Below, in pieces: positions 12,764 through 21,472 of a stretch of 64,000 bases of DNA. Below the pieces are notes generated by a model that worked only from the letters and a program-made list of their open reading frames with translations, was not told the origin of the DNA and searched no databases. The position numbers and the translations under genes are program-made. Source of the DNA: Jaltomata sinuosa (taxonomy: Eukaryota > Streptophyta > Magnoliopsida > Solanales > Solanaceae). Each line of letters opens with the position of its first letter. Position 1 is the first letter of the stretch. Location: NCBI GenBank assembly GCA_003996215.1, contig QJPP01001582.1, positions 432,406 through 496,405 on the forward strand. The letters run 5' to 3'.

Positions 12764-13012
12764 ACTACTCCCTCCATTTCAATTTATTTTACCTACTTTT
12801 GTACGTTTCAAAAAAATTATTTCTTTTCTTTTTTTAGCAACTCTTTAATTTAAACTTTCCACATGAAATGTTTAAGATCACAAAATTAAAGTGTATTTTG
12901 ATATATTTGACATATCTTCAATTATTAACTACAAGATTTAAAATCTTTCTTTATTTTTTAAACTCTGTGTCAAGTCAAAATAAACCAAATAAATTAAAAT
13001 AGAGAAAGTATT
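12764..13012. mobile_element. Stowaway-like MITE 4
   Basis: It begins TACTCCCTCCATTTCAATTT, a few bases after MITE 3, and ends AAATTAAAATAGAGAAAGTA, its inverted partner. With MITEs 1-3 it makes a run of four such elements within 1.1 kb. Confidence 0.65.
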
Positions 13013-13500
13013 AATTTAAAAATTATTTTATCTCATTATTTATATTAAAATAATAAAATTAGTTATTTTATATAAAAAGTGAGATAGTGAATCTAATAAA
13101 ATACCCCAAATACATTATTATCTTTAATTGTCTCATCGTATGTACCAGAATTTTTCTACGGAGTATGACATTTCTGAAGCTTCCTCAGACCTCACCTACC
13201 CCTTCTTTTTGTCATTCAGTGCTCATTATTTCTTTTTAAATTTTCGATTAATTTAAAAATTATATTATATAAGATCTATTAAAAGAGATAATATTTATTT
13301 AATTATTCGTTCTCAAAAATTAAACTCAGATCTTTAATTAAGAATAAAGATACGTCCTCTTCTTTTACCATTTCTCGAAAGCTTTTTTCTTCAGCTTCCT
13401 TCATGTTTTTGAGATTGAATGAAAAAAAAATTAATTTTTAATTTCCCTCAACTTTGAACGACAAAGCTTATTCTTCATAAGGTCGCTTAGAAATTATATA
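13013..13500. other. AT-rich spacer, no gene seen
   Basis: No supported coding frame, RNA gene or element ends were found here. Confidence 0.4.
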
Positions 13501-13508
13501 GCCCAAGC

Positions 13509-13903
13509 TAGGGTGGGTATTTGGTTCTTCAATTCGATTTTTATCAAACTTTAGTTTGATGTTTTAATTTTTGATTTTAAAAAAGTATGCATCGAACATC
13601 GAACACTGAACCAAACTAATTTAATTCAGTTCGATTAATTTGATTTTTTAAAACGGATTTTTTTGGTGCAAATGAGAAATAAATAAAATGAGGATCAAAT
13701 TCTCAAAGTATAACACCAATTCTTATTTAGACCAAACTATTTATTTTTTCAAAAAACATAAATATTTTTCCATGGAGACATTAATTTTTCAGCCTACCAA
13801 ACACACCCTCATGTCAGAATCGAGTCGAAAAATCGAAATTAAAAATGAATTAGTTCAATTGAGTCTAATTTTTTTAATTTTTTGATATTTATGTTCACCC
13901 CTA
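13509..13903. mobile_element. hAT-like MITE with 8-bp target duplication
   Basis: The element begins TAGGGTGGG and ends CACCCCTA. It is flanked by GCCCAAGC (13501-13508) and GCTCAAGC (13904-13911), an 8-bp duplication with one mismatch, which fits hAT transposition. The interior is AT-rich, with TCGATTT/AAATCGA-type inverted symmetry near both ends. A 65-codon open frame inside it is not convincing as a gene. Confidence 0.7.
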
Positions 13904-14138
13904 GCTCAAGCTATGTGATTTTCGTTTAATTCTTTTTTTTCCAAATAGATTAACAGATGGCCCAGCTTGTTATATGGAAATTTTACCCCCAAAAAGAGCG
14001 AGAATTCAATAAACATATAATCTATGCACGTATAATGAGAGATGTATTCTTGCACCATAAAAAAAATATTTGATTTTTCTCTTTTAAAAATTTTCACGAT
14101 CCAACTTAATAAGAGGTAGAATCAATTAAGAGACGGAA

Positions 14139-14215
14139 AGAGTTGCTCAGATAGTAAATACCCCCACCTTCAATCTTAAGGTTGTGAGTTTAAGGTATAA
14201 ATGATGATCCTCGAA
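14139..14215 (+). mobile_element. tRNA-derived SINE remnant (probable)
   Basis: GAGTTGCTCAGATAGTAAATACC resembles a tRNA-type pol III A box, and GGTTGTGAGTTTAAGGT some 30 bases later resembles a degraded B box. The spacing and wording fit Solanaceae SINE heads. No clear poly-T/A tail or target duplication was seen. Confidence 0.45.
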
Positions 14216-14465
14216 AACCCAACAATCAATCTCGAGTCGCACACTTACCTGCTCCAATCAGCTTCAAGCGAGGCGTCAAAACGTAGACATATGTTATGAG
14301 ATAGCCCTTACAGTGCCCAAATGTGTCCTGTTTCACATTGAGGTCACGGTTCAATTTTTGGGCCTATAAGAAAGGTTTTGTAGAGAATAGAAGGCATCGA
14401 AAAAATCCAAGAAGCTTTATGTTATTATCTTGTTCTTCCCCATTCGATATCTTCAATGAAAGTAA
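14216..14465. other. Spacer flanking the copia element; possible transcribed or captured fragment
   Basis: This stretch is less AT-rich than its surroundings and has an open frame from 14323 that runs into the copia LTR. I recognise no family in it. Sequence on the far side of the copia insertion (18018 onward) has similar composition, so both may belong to one older repeat or gene fragment. Confidence 0.3.
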
Positions 14466-14711
14466 TGATTTTGTATTATCTACTGAAGAAGAAAACAGAA
14501 CTGAAAACTCTTATTGAGTGCAAGAAAATTTACATTCTCTCTCAATTGGAAATTTTACTTTAATCATTCACTTAGCTCAGTACATGAATGTCTCTATTTA
14601 TAGATGGTTATACCGACTCTTCTCCTAACAAACTCACGTGATAGTCACGTGTTTTCTAACTGCCTCAACAGAAATAATCAGCAACAACAACCTTCTAAAC
14701 TCGATAGCTCA
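14466..14711 (-). repeat. copia 3' LTR
   Basis: Nearly identical in length and sequence to 17769-18014. It contains CACGTGATAGTCACGTG (14636-14652), a G-box pair forming a palindrome, and a CTATTTATAG TATA-like segment (14594-14603). These are plausible promoter signals. Confidence 0.88.
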
Positions 14712-14721
14712 ATACACCCCC

Positions 14722-15192
14722 TCAAACCGTAGGGTGGAAGATGTCTAACACACCAAGTTTGGTTAACAAAAGATGATGTTGGGCATCACCTAGTCCCTTA
14801 GTGAGAATGTTTGCTGGCTGCATTGTAGTACAAAGATATTGAGGACTAATAAAGTTTGATTTCACCTTCTCTCTAATGAAGTGACAATCAATCTCTATAT
14901 GTTTTGTGCGCTCATGGAAGACTGGATTCTCAGCAATTTGTATGGCTGATTTACTGTCAGTAAACACTAAGATTGGGTTAGCAACTGGAAAATGCAACTC
15001 TTTAAGTAACCCTACCGGCCACACCAATTCTGCAACTAGAGCTGCTAAACTTCTATACTCTGCTTCAGCAGAGCTTCTACTAATTGTCTATTGTTTCTTT
15101 GACTTCCAAGAGATCAAAGAATCTCCAAGTTTCACCATGTAACCAGTAACTGATCTGCGTGTATTAGGATACGAAGCCCAGTCTGAGTCATA
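14722..15192 (-). pseudogene. copia RNase H region
   Basis: The minus frame 15027-14722 reads through VFTDSKSAIQIAENPVFHERTKHIEIDCHFIREKV, the conserved distal half of copia RNase H with its Asp and the HIEIDCHF block. The proximal half lies at 15193-15028 and contains stops (for example the TAG-type stop near 15192). The frame ends in ILTKGLG and a short tail just before the polypurine tract, as in intact copia elements. Confidence 0.85.
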
Positions 15193-16288
15193 CTACCCAA
15201 TGAGTTCTGTGGAACCAATTCCTTGTTTAAGCAATATGCCAAGTCCCGGAGACTTCTTGAGATATGTCACAATCCTAAGTGCTGCCTCCCAATGTGAAGC
15301 CTTAGGATGTTGCATAAATTGACTCAAGACTTGCACACCAAAATAAATGTCAGGTCTGGTAATTGTCAAGTATAACAACTTACCAATTAACCTTTGGTAT
15401 GCAGTAACATCCTCCAGTTCTAGATCATTAGAATTACCAGTATGTTGATCAAACTCTACACTAGTTAATTTCTGGTTAAAGTCCAAAGGAGTGCTTACTG
15501 CTTTAGCTCCACTCAGCCTTGTTTCAGAAATGAGTTGCAATGTATATTTCCTTTGGTTAAGCAAGATTCCACCTTGAGATTTCAAAACTTCTATAACTAA
15601 GAAGTATCTGAGATTCCTTAAATCTTTCATCTTAAAGTTCTGATTCAATGTGTCTTTAGCTGCTTGAATCATATGAGAATTATTGTCAGTGATCAAGAGG
15701 CCATCTACATACACCAAAATAAGTGCTAAATCACTTCCCTCCTTTCTAATGAACAAGGAATGATCATGAACACTCTGTGAATAACCTGCTGACAGCAAAG
15801 CTTCAGTGAGTTTGATATTCCGTTGCCTAGATGCTTGCTTTAATCCATATAAGGACTTCCTCATCTTACACACCTTAGCCCTGTCTTTGGAAGCCAAGAG
15901 GAAGGTCCATGTAAATATATTCATGCAAATCACCTTGTAAAAAAGCATTGTTGGCATCTATTTGAGAAAGATCCCAGCCATGTGAAGCCGCTAGACTGAG
16001 TATGGTTCTGATAGTAACCATCTTAGCAACTGGGGAGAAGGTCTCATGATAATCAAGACCTTCTCTTTGTGTGTACCTTTTAGAAACCAATCTAGCTTTG
16101 TTTCTATCCACCTCACCATTTGACTTGTATTTGATCTTATACACCCATTTTGAACCAATTACCTTCTCACTACAAGGCAAATCTACAATTGTCCAAGTGT
16201 TGTTATCTTCCAAAGCTTGGATTTCTTGCTGCATGGCATCAATCCAATACTTTTCTTGAGAGGCTTCATGGAAAAATTGAGGCTCCAC
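15193..16288 (-). pseudogene. copia reverse transcriptase
   Basis: Two overlapping minus frames (16288-15875 and 15957-15193) cover the RT. The first has WIDAMQQEIQALEDNNTW, the SKWVYKIKYKSNGEVDRNKARLV block and the FSPVAK motif. The second has YGLKQASRQ and the palm motif. The catalytic YVDD reads YVDG (15701-15712), losing the second metal-binding Asp. A frame change near 15900 splits the enzyme. Downstream are the TPLD and YQRLIGKLLYLTITRPDI blocks typical of the RT-RNase H linker. It is not functional. Confidence 0.9.
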
Positions 16289-16378
16289 AATTGCTGAAAG
16301 GCATGTAAATAAGATTGATATCTTGTGGTAACATTATCATAGCAAACATGATTAGTGATGGAATGAGGACTAGACTTC

Positions 16379-16738
16379 TTAGGAACAACATAGTCCTTTA
16401 TCCACACAGGAGGTCTGTTGGTTCTGCACTGTATTATGATGTGATTCTGCCAGTTTTCTACATTCATTCAGAATTTTCTCACAATATGTTATGTGATGTG
16501 TGGATCCGGAATCAATTATCCACCTAATCTCATCTCCTGTGATACTACAGTTCAAAATAGGCATACCTGCTGCAACATTAGCTTTACAACTTCCTATAGG
16601 TGCAGGAGCTAACATGTTGAGTACTTGATCATATTGTTCCTTTGTGAAATATCCTCCTAGGAAGTAGAACTGAGATCGTGATCCTTCAACTTTTCCTGAG
16701 CTTAATGTATCAACTGTTGAAATGTTAGCTTGAGGCAC
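16379..16738 (-). pseudogene. copia protease region and integrase-deletion junction
   Basis: The frame carries WIIDSGSTHHIT (about 16488-16523), the aspartic protease active site of copia elements. About 20 residues later it runs into sequence that, in another frame (16467-16183), reads NRPPVWIKDYVVPKK, the linker that normally precedes RT. The zinc-binding and DDE integrase domains, usually over 1 kb, are therefore gone. The junction is near 16430. Confidence 0.8.
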
Positions 16739-16784
16739 AATGTTTTCATCTGTGCTTGTCTTTTTCTTACTCTTGAAATCAGTC

Positions 16785-17697
16785 GGGAAACCAACAATCC
16801 TATAGAAATTCTCCTTTGTATGACCTTTGTATCCACAATGTTCACAGATTAGACCTGATCTCTTTCCTTGTGAGCTCTGACCTTGAACCTTCTTAGATTG
16901 GAAATTGTTAGTCTTAGTCTGGAAGTGGTGTGTCTGATTGTTGTGTCCTTGATATCCCCTGCCATCATTGTTAAAGGCTCCTTTCCTCCTTTTATTAGCC
17001 CTAGCTTTCTCTGACTTTCCTCCTGAATTGCCATTGCATAGGCTTGATTCACACTAGAAACTGTTGAGCTAAGTAGAATAGAACTCCTTACTTGTGCAAA
17101 GCTTTCGTTTAATCTTACCAGAAACTGTAACAGTCTCTGTTGCTTAACATGCTCAATATAAGAATTTGACTCCACACAACCACATGAAGGATAAGGTACC
17201 ATTACGTCCATCTCATCCCATAGATCTCTCATTTTCGAATAATATGCTGTAATTGTATCTGTTCCTTAACTTATCACACTAATCTCTTTCCACAGATGAA
17301 AAATTCTGGTCAAGTTTGATTTATCAAACCTTTCCTTAAAACCACCCCAGATATTCTTTGAGCTTGATGCATACACGATGCTTGTCATTAGTTCGAGAGC
17401 AACGGCAGCACTAATCCATGATAAGACGACTGCATCACATCTCTCCCACCTAATCGCCAAATCTCCCTTGTACGATCTTTTAGCACATGTGCCATCAACA
17501 AATACCAGCTTGTTTTTGACTAGTATTGCTAAACCATCGATCTGCTCCACACTCCATAATTTTCTGGCGGTAAGCTTTATAGGAATCAAGGCAACGCCAG
17601 GAGTATCGGATGCTTGTAAATAAAGAGGATGATTGTGATCTGTTTGCGAATTTGTTTGTGTTTCTACTTCTGCTTCTACTCTTTGTTCGTCCACCAT
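16785..17697 (-). pseudogene. copia gag pseudogene
   Basis: The frame 17697-17266 has the copia gag head with HPLYLQASDTPGVALIPIKL, WERCDAVVLSWI and IWGGFKERFDKSN. It continues at 17232-16849 with LWDEMDVMVPYPSCGC and LLQFLVRLNESF. A stop near 17266 separates the two. The zinc knuckle at about 16795-16850 reads CEHCGYKGHTKENF, with Phe in place of the last Cys of CCHC. The nucleocapsid knuckle is therefore broken. Confidence 0.85.
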
Positions 17698-17750
17698 TGT
17701 TGAGGCTTCAATGATCTAACAATGGCGAATTCAATTCTCGATTGTAACGA

Positions 17751-17765
17751 CCTGCTCTGATACCA
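17751..17765 (-). other. copia primer binding site
   Basis: On the minus strand TGGTATCAGAGCAGG follows the 5' LTR after TTA. It is complementary to initiator Met tRNA. Confidence 0.88.
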
Positions 17766-17768
17766 TAA

Positions 17769-18014
17769 TGATTTTGTATTATCTACTGAAGAAGAAAATA
17801 TAACTGAAAACTCTTATTGAGTGCAAGGAAATTTACATTTTCTCTCAATTGAAAATATTACTCTAATCATTCACTTAGCTCAGTACATGAATATCTCTAT
17901 TTATAGATGGTTACACCGACTCTTCTCCTAATAAACTCACGTGATAGTCACGTGTTTTCTAACTGCCTCAACAGAAATAATCAGCAACAACAGCTTGCTA
18001 GACTCGATAGCTCA
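17769..18014 (-). repeat. copia 5' LTR
   Basis: 246 bp, a close match to 14466-14711, including the CACGTGATAGTCACGTG palindrome. Few differences separate the LTRs, so this insertion looks younger than Ty3-1. Confidence 0.88.
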
Positions 18015-18017
18015 ATA

Positions 18018-18960
18018 GAAAAAGACCTTAAAACCTCAAGGAATAGGGTCAGGCCAAGGGTGAGGACGAGAACATGAACATGAACATGTTCCATGTCTCG
18101 CCTTGAAATCTAACCGAATAAGGATACAAGCCTTAGTGACTTCAAGACAAAGGAGTCTAAGAAATTTCCTGTGGTCGGATATTGAGAAAGAGCCCCATCT
18201 CTACGGTACCTAACCTGAACTAATCATAGGACTATTGCGAATATTGGAAGTCTCTCGAGACATAGTTACGAGAGATGAAACCGAGGCAATGCACCTAAAG
18301 ATCGGGAGAAACGTTGTGGAAGAAGTTGGAGGTGGGAGCAAACTAAGTTCCTACACTACGAATGTTGAAATTCGTAATAATTAGTGGTTGTTTAGTATTG
18401 CATTGGATTGTTATGAGTTTAAATTAAATTACTATGTTCCAAAGCTCTAAATTTCCAAGGATAGTTCTCTCAATTAATTAGTTTTATCTTTGTTAGTTTT
18501 TACATCAATAATCAAATATTATAAAAGTGCTTGGCTTAACGTAGTTGGTGATAATTTATAACTTACTTAATCGTCTATATATTCTTTTTTATGGGATTTG
18601 ACCCTGACTCATAGTTGGATAAATTATATTACAGCGATGTACAATTTCTCACTTGAAAAATGGATTTGAACGCTATCAATTGCTCTCCTCCAAGGCTTGA
18701 AAGCTTATTCCCTTTTTGTTCACCTTTCCTTTTTCTTTACTTATTTTCTTTATTGAACGATGGGGCTCAATAGCTTTATTCCTTCAATAAAAAATGGGCT
18801 AATGAAAACTCAAGAGCTTCACTCAGAGATATTAAGCTCTATGAGGAAGTCAGAAGTTCTTCCACTCGAAATTGCATAAGAGAAGAAAGCTCCACAACAC
18901 AAGGTTTTTCAATTAAAAAGTAGGAATAAATAATAATATTATTAGGGAAAAATTAGATAA
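18018..18960. other. Spacer of unknown origin, no gene seen
   Basis: 18018-18360 is comparatively GC-rich, and 18640-18900 has pyrimidine-rich text with organelle-like flavour. No frame longer than about 60 codons and no family was recognised. It could be a degraded repeat or part of an organellar insertion that continues to 19.8 kb. Confidence 0.3.
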
Positions 18961-19061
18961 TAGCTATTGTGTTAAATTTCTTACACAAAAAATATCTCAC
19001 TTATAATTTATTACTTAAAATGATCATTCGACCAAAGTTCTTTCCCGAAGGCCATCGATAT

Positions 19062-19165
19062 ACATGCGGTATACATGCGGCTATTTTTTTTGAATTTTTT
19101 TTTTGCAGTATACATGCATATACATTATATATACATTGCATATACATGCGGTATACATGTGATTA
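19062..19165. repeat. Low-complexity TATACATGC-type repeat
   Basis: The words ATACATGCGGTATACATG and ATATACAT recur several times in about 100 bases. This is a degenerate short tandem repeat with no coding meaning. Confidence 0.6.
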
Positions 19166-19216
19166 TTTTTTAAAAAAAAAACTTTTGGTAATGATACATT
19201 TTCATAAACCCCCTAT

Positions 19217-19560
19217 TATTAGGAGCTACTTTAGCTCTGGTTCAAAAAGACATAAAGAGAGGTTTAGCCTATTTTACAATATTTCAATTGGGTTATATGA
19301 TATTAGCTCTAGGTATGAAGTCTTAACGGAGCGCTTTATTTCATTTGATTACTCATATTTATTTCGAAACATTGTTACTTTTATGATTCGGATCCATTAT
19401 TCATTTAATGAAAATTATTGTTGGAAATTCTCCAGCTAAAAGTTAAAATATGGGTCTTCTGAAAGATTTAAGAAAATATATATCAATTACAAAAATTTCA
19501 TTTTTATTGGATACACTTTCTCTTTTAGTATTCCGCCTCTTATCATTTTGATTACTTTAT
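19217..19560 (+). pseudogene. ndhF: Nuclear copy of plastid ndhF (NUPT fragment)
   Basis: The text from TTAGGAGCTACTTTAGCTCT reads GATLALVQKDIKRGLAY and later QLGYM and LALGM. It goes on, through small deletions and frame changes, to blocks matching the middle of NdhF, a membrane subunit of the plastid NAD(P)H dehydrogenase-like complex (FHLITH, SGSIIHS-like, GGLRK-like, SFLL and TLSL segments). The reading frame is broken (for example after GM at about 19318) and only about 115 of roughly 740 codons are present. It is a dead organelle-derived insertion about 2 kb upstream of the arginine decarboxylase gene. Passage through mitochondrial DNA cannot be excluded. Confidence 0.75.
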
Positions 19561-20148
19561 TCAAATTTTTTTAATTTTAAAATAATGATGCACTCTAATA
19601 AATAAAAAAGAAGCTTCCATTCTAAAAGCGATAACTTCCCGCTTTCCTCTAGGTGAAAAGTTTCCTTCCATTCAGAAAGAGATTAAAAAAAAGGAGCCTT
19701 CAATGTATTTTTTTGATCAAACACTTGAAACTCTAATATCTCGTCACATATCCTCTTTCGGCGGTAACTCAAAAGTACGAAGTAAAATTAATTAAATACT
19801 ATTTCACAATACTATAGGAATTAAATAATTAATATTTTATGAATTTCGAGAATAAAATGATATTTTTGTTATAACTTTTTATATGTTTTATCAATATTTT
19901 AAATTTTTAATTATTGTAATTTATAATACTTTTTACATGATTTTTAAATATATAAATTTATTTCTAAAAAATATAAAATTTTATATTTAAATTTATGATT
20001 AATATAAAAAAATTGGCTCTTGAAATAGAGATGATGCCACATAAATTGGACGAGAGTATAACTTTGTAAAATTTGTATAGGTGATTGGAAAGTTTTATGA
20101 TTTCCAAGAAATTTTAGTAGCTCACGTGATCGGTTACTTACATTTTTA
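19561..20148. other. Spacer, no gene seen
   Basis: 19600-19780 has organelle-like composition and may extend the ndhF insertion, but I could not assign it. 19800-20060 is AT-rich and carries a CCACATAAATTGG word shared with 1-240. Confidence 0.35.
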
Positions 20149-20380
20149 GGGGTTATTTGGTGTGAGGTATAAGTTATATAATAATTTTGGGATAAAATAT
20201 AGGATTATTTTATCTTGTGTTTGGTTGGAGATATTAGTTAGTCGCGAAATTATTTATCGCATCATTTATATCATAGTAATGGAATAAATCATTCTATATA
20301 CATAATGAATAACTAATTTCAAAATAGTTAATTTGAGAATTAATTATCTCGAAATAACTTGGTCTTAACCAAACATCCCC
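20149..20380. mobile_element. Tourist-like MITE in the ADC upstream region
   Basis: Ends GGGGTTATTTGGT and ACCAAACATCCCC form an inverted pair (11 of 13 match), flanked by TTA on both sides (20146-20148 and 20381-20383). A TTA duplication with GGGG...TTTGGT ends is the PIF/Harbinger Tourist signature. It lies about 0.6 kb upstream of the arginine decarboxylase TATA box. Confidence 0.75.
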
Positions 20381-20443
20381 TTATCTTATTAGTGAGTATT
20401 TGATTTCACTTAATTCCCTCCCCATTTCCCCATTGCCTATCTT

Positions 20444-20444
20444 C

Positions 20445-20481
<37 letters not shown>
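20444..20481. repeat. (ATT)n microsatellite
   Basis: About twelve uninterrupted ATT/TTA trinucleotides. The poly-Asn frame on the other strand is an artefact of this repeat. Confidence 0.95.
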
Positions 20482-20965
20482 TAAAAAGTTACAATGCCCT
20501 CCCCAAAGAAACACAGAAAACAAACACAGAATTGAGTTATGAGCATACCAAAGTGGAATAAAAGTTTTGGATTGATGACTTGGAACAATCAGAACCGTTG
20601 GTTTCTGAAAAATCCCAATTGAAAGGAAGCTTCTAAGCTCTTTACTCAGCAATCATGTAATCCCCTCAAACTAACACGATATTTTACATACCTACCTAAC
20701 GTGGTTATCTTATCTTCTCATTATGCTGCGGCGGAAACTGAAAACACAAAACTCGTGAGGAGAAATTGGGTCAATGCCACGCGGCAACCCGCCCATGTCT
20801 ATCATCTGCGAAACAATCTCCAAATCCACCAAATAATTCAATTTTAATTACTCTTTTACCCCAATTTACTGATATTATTTTTTACTCAATTTACAAAAAA
20901 AAAAAAAAAAACATAAGAAGGGAGGGAGTATTTCGTAATTACAAGAGGCCCGATCCAAGCCCACG

Positions 20966-20972
20966 ACGTGGC
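20966..20972 (+). promoter_or_regulatory. ABRE/G-box-like element of ADC promoter
   Basis: ACGTGGC lies 14 bases upstream of the TATA box, within CCACGACGTGGCC. ACGTGGC is a known core for ABA- and stress-responsive bZIP factors, and plant arginine decarboxylase is often stress-induced. Function here is inferred from position only. Confidence 0.5.
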
Positions 20973-20985
20973 CTCTTCTACCCTC

Positions 20986-20993
20986 TATATAAA
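20986..20993 (+). promoter_or_regulatory. TATA box of ADC
   Basis: TATATAAA in CCCTCTATATAAAGAAG is the best TATA match upstream of the gene. It predicts a transcription start near 21015-21025 and a leader of about 450 nt. Confidence 0.65.
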
Positions 20994-21127
20994 GAAGCCA
21001 ATCCTCCCATGCAATTCTCGCTCATTTCACAGTCGCTTACAGTTTTCCTACACATCTCTAACGACACTTTTTTTGCCCTCTCATTTTCCGACCAAATCTC
21101 TTCTTCTACGACAAACAATTCCGGTGT

Positions 21128-21154
21128 ATGGTGGGGTGTTTGTTCGACTCTTAG
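21128..21154 (+). CDS. Upstream ORF in ADC leader (8 codons)
   Basis: This is the only ATG between the predicted transcription start and the main ATG. It opens a frame MVGCLFDS followed by TAG, about 320 nt before the ADC start. Short upstream ORFs that repress translation have been reported in arginine decarboxylase leaders of other plants. Whether this one acts similarly is inference. An earlier ATG at 21009 opens a 66-codon frame but lies at or before the predicted transcription start. Confidence 0.45.
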   Translation: MVGCLFDS

Positions 21155-21249
21155 GTTTGTGTTTCTTCTTGGTTTCGAATTTAATTCTCTCTTTTTGAAC
21201 AAGAAGTAATTTGCTTCTTCTGAAGTCGTTGTGGGGATATTCGGTTCGT

Positions 21250-21363
21250 GTAAGAGTGTGTTACAAGGTGATTATCTTTTGATTAACTTCTTTTTTTGCT
21301 TCTTTTGAGGGGGTAGCCGGGGCTCTGGCCTCGGCGGGTTCTAAAACCCCCCTGCTATTACAG
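21250..21363 (+). other. Candidate leader intron of ADC
   Basis: GTAAGAG at 21250 resembles a donor and TGCTATTACAG ending at 21363 resembles an acceptor. Between them are a T-rich tract and a CTAAAAC branch-like word. Nothing proves splicing, and the region could equally be retained in the leader. Confidence 0.25.
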
Positions 21364-21472
21364 CATTGGTGAAATATATTCTGTATAAAACAACAACATT
21401 AGTTTTATCCATTCTTTCATTCTTTGACCTTCCTAAAAAAACAAAACAAACTAACAACAGATTGTGGAAGAG

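Larger units (their letters stand above)
14466..18014 (-). mobile_element. Ty1/copia LTR retrotransposon lacking integrase
   Basis: The element is 3.55 kb with 246-bp LTRs (14466-14711, 17769-18014). It reads on the minus strand as gag, protease, reverse transcriptase, RNase H. A Met-tRNA primer site adjoins the 5' LTR, and a G-rich tract (TTTGAGGGGGTGTA on the minus strand, 14713-14726) adjoins the 3' LTR. The GAG-pre-integrase and integrase domains expected between protease and RT are missing. With canonical TG...CA ends no clean duplication is seen. With ends shifted three bases outward, the flanks are GAAAG and GAAAA. Confidence 0.9.

Noticed and set aside
18969..19439. 156-codon open frame at the ndhF region
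   Set aside because: It is a chance frame through low-complexity repeats and the wrong frames of a plastid ndhF fragment.
20766..21209. 147-codon open frame just upstream of ADC
   Set aside because: It spans the promoter, TATA box and leader, contains a poly-Lys run from a poly-A tract, and has no recognisable domain.
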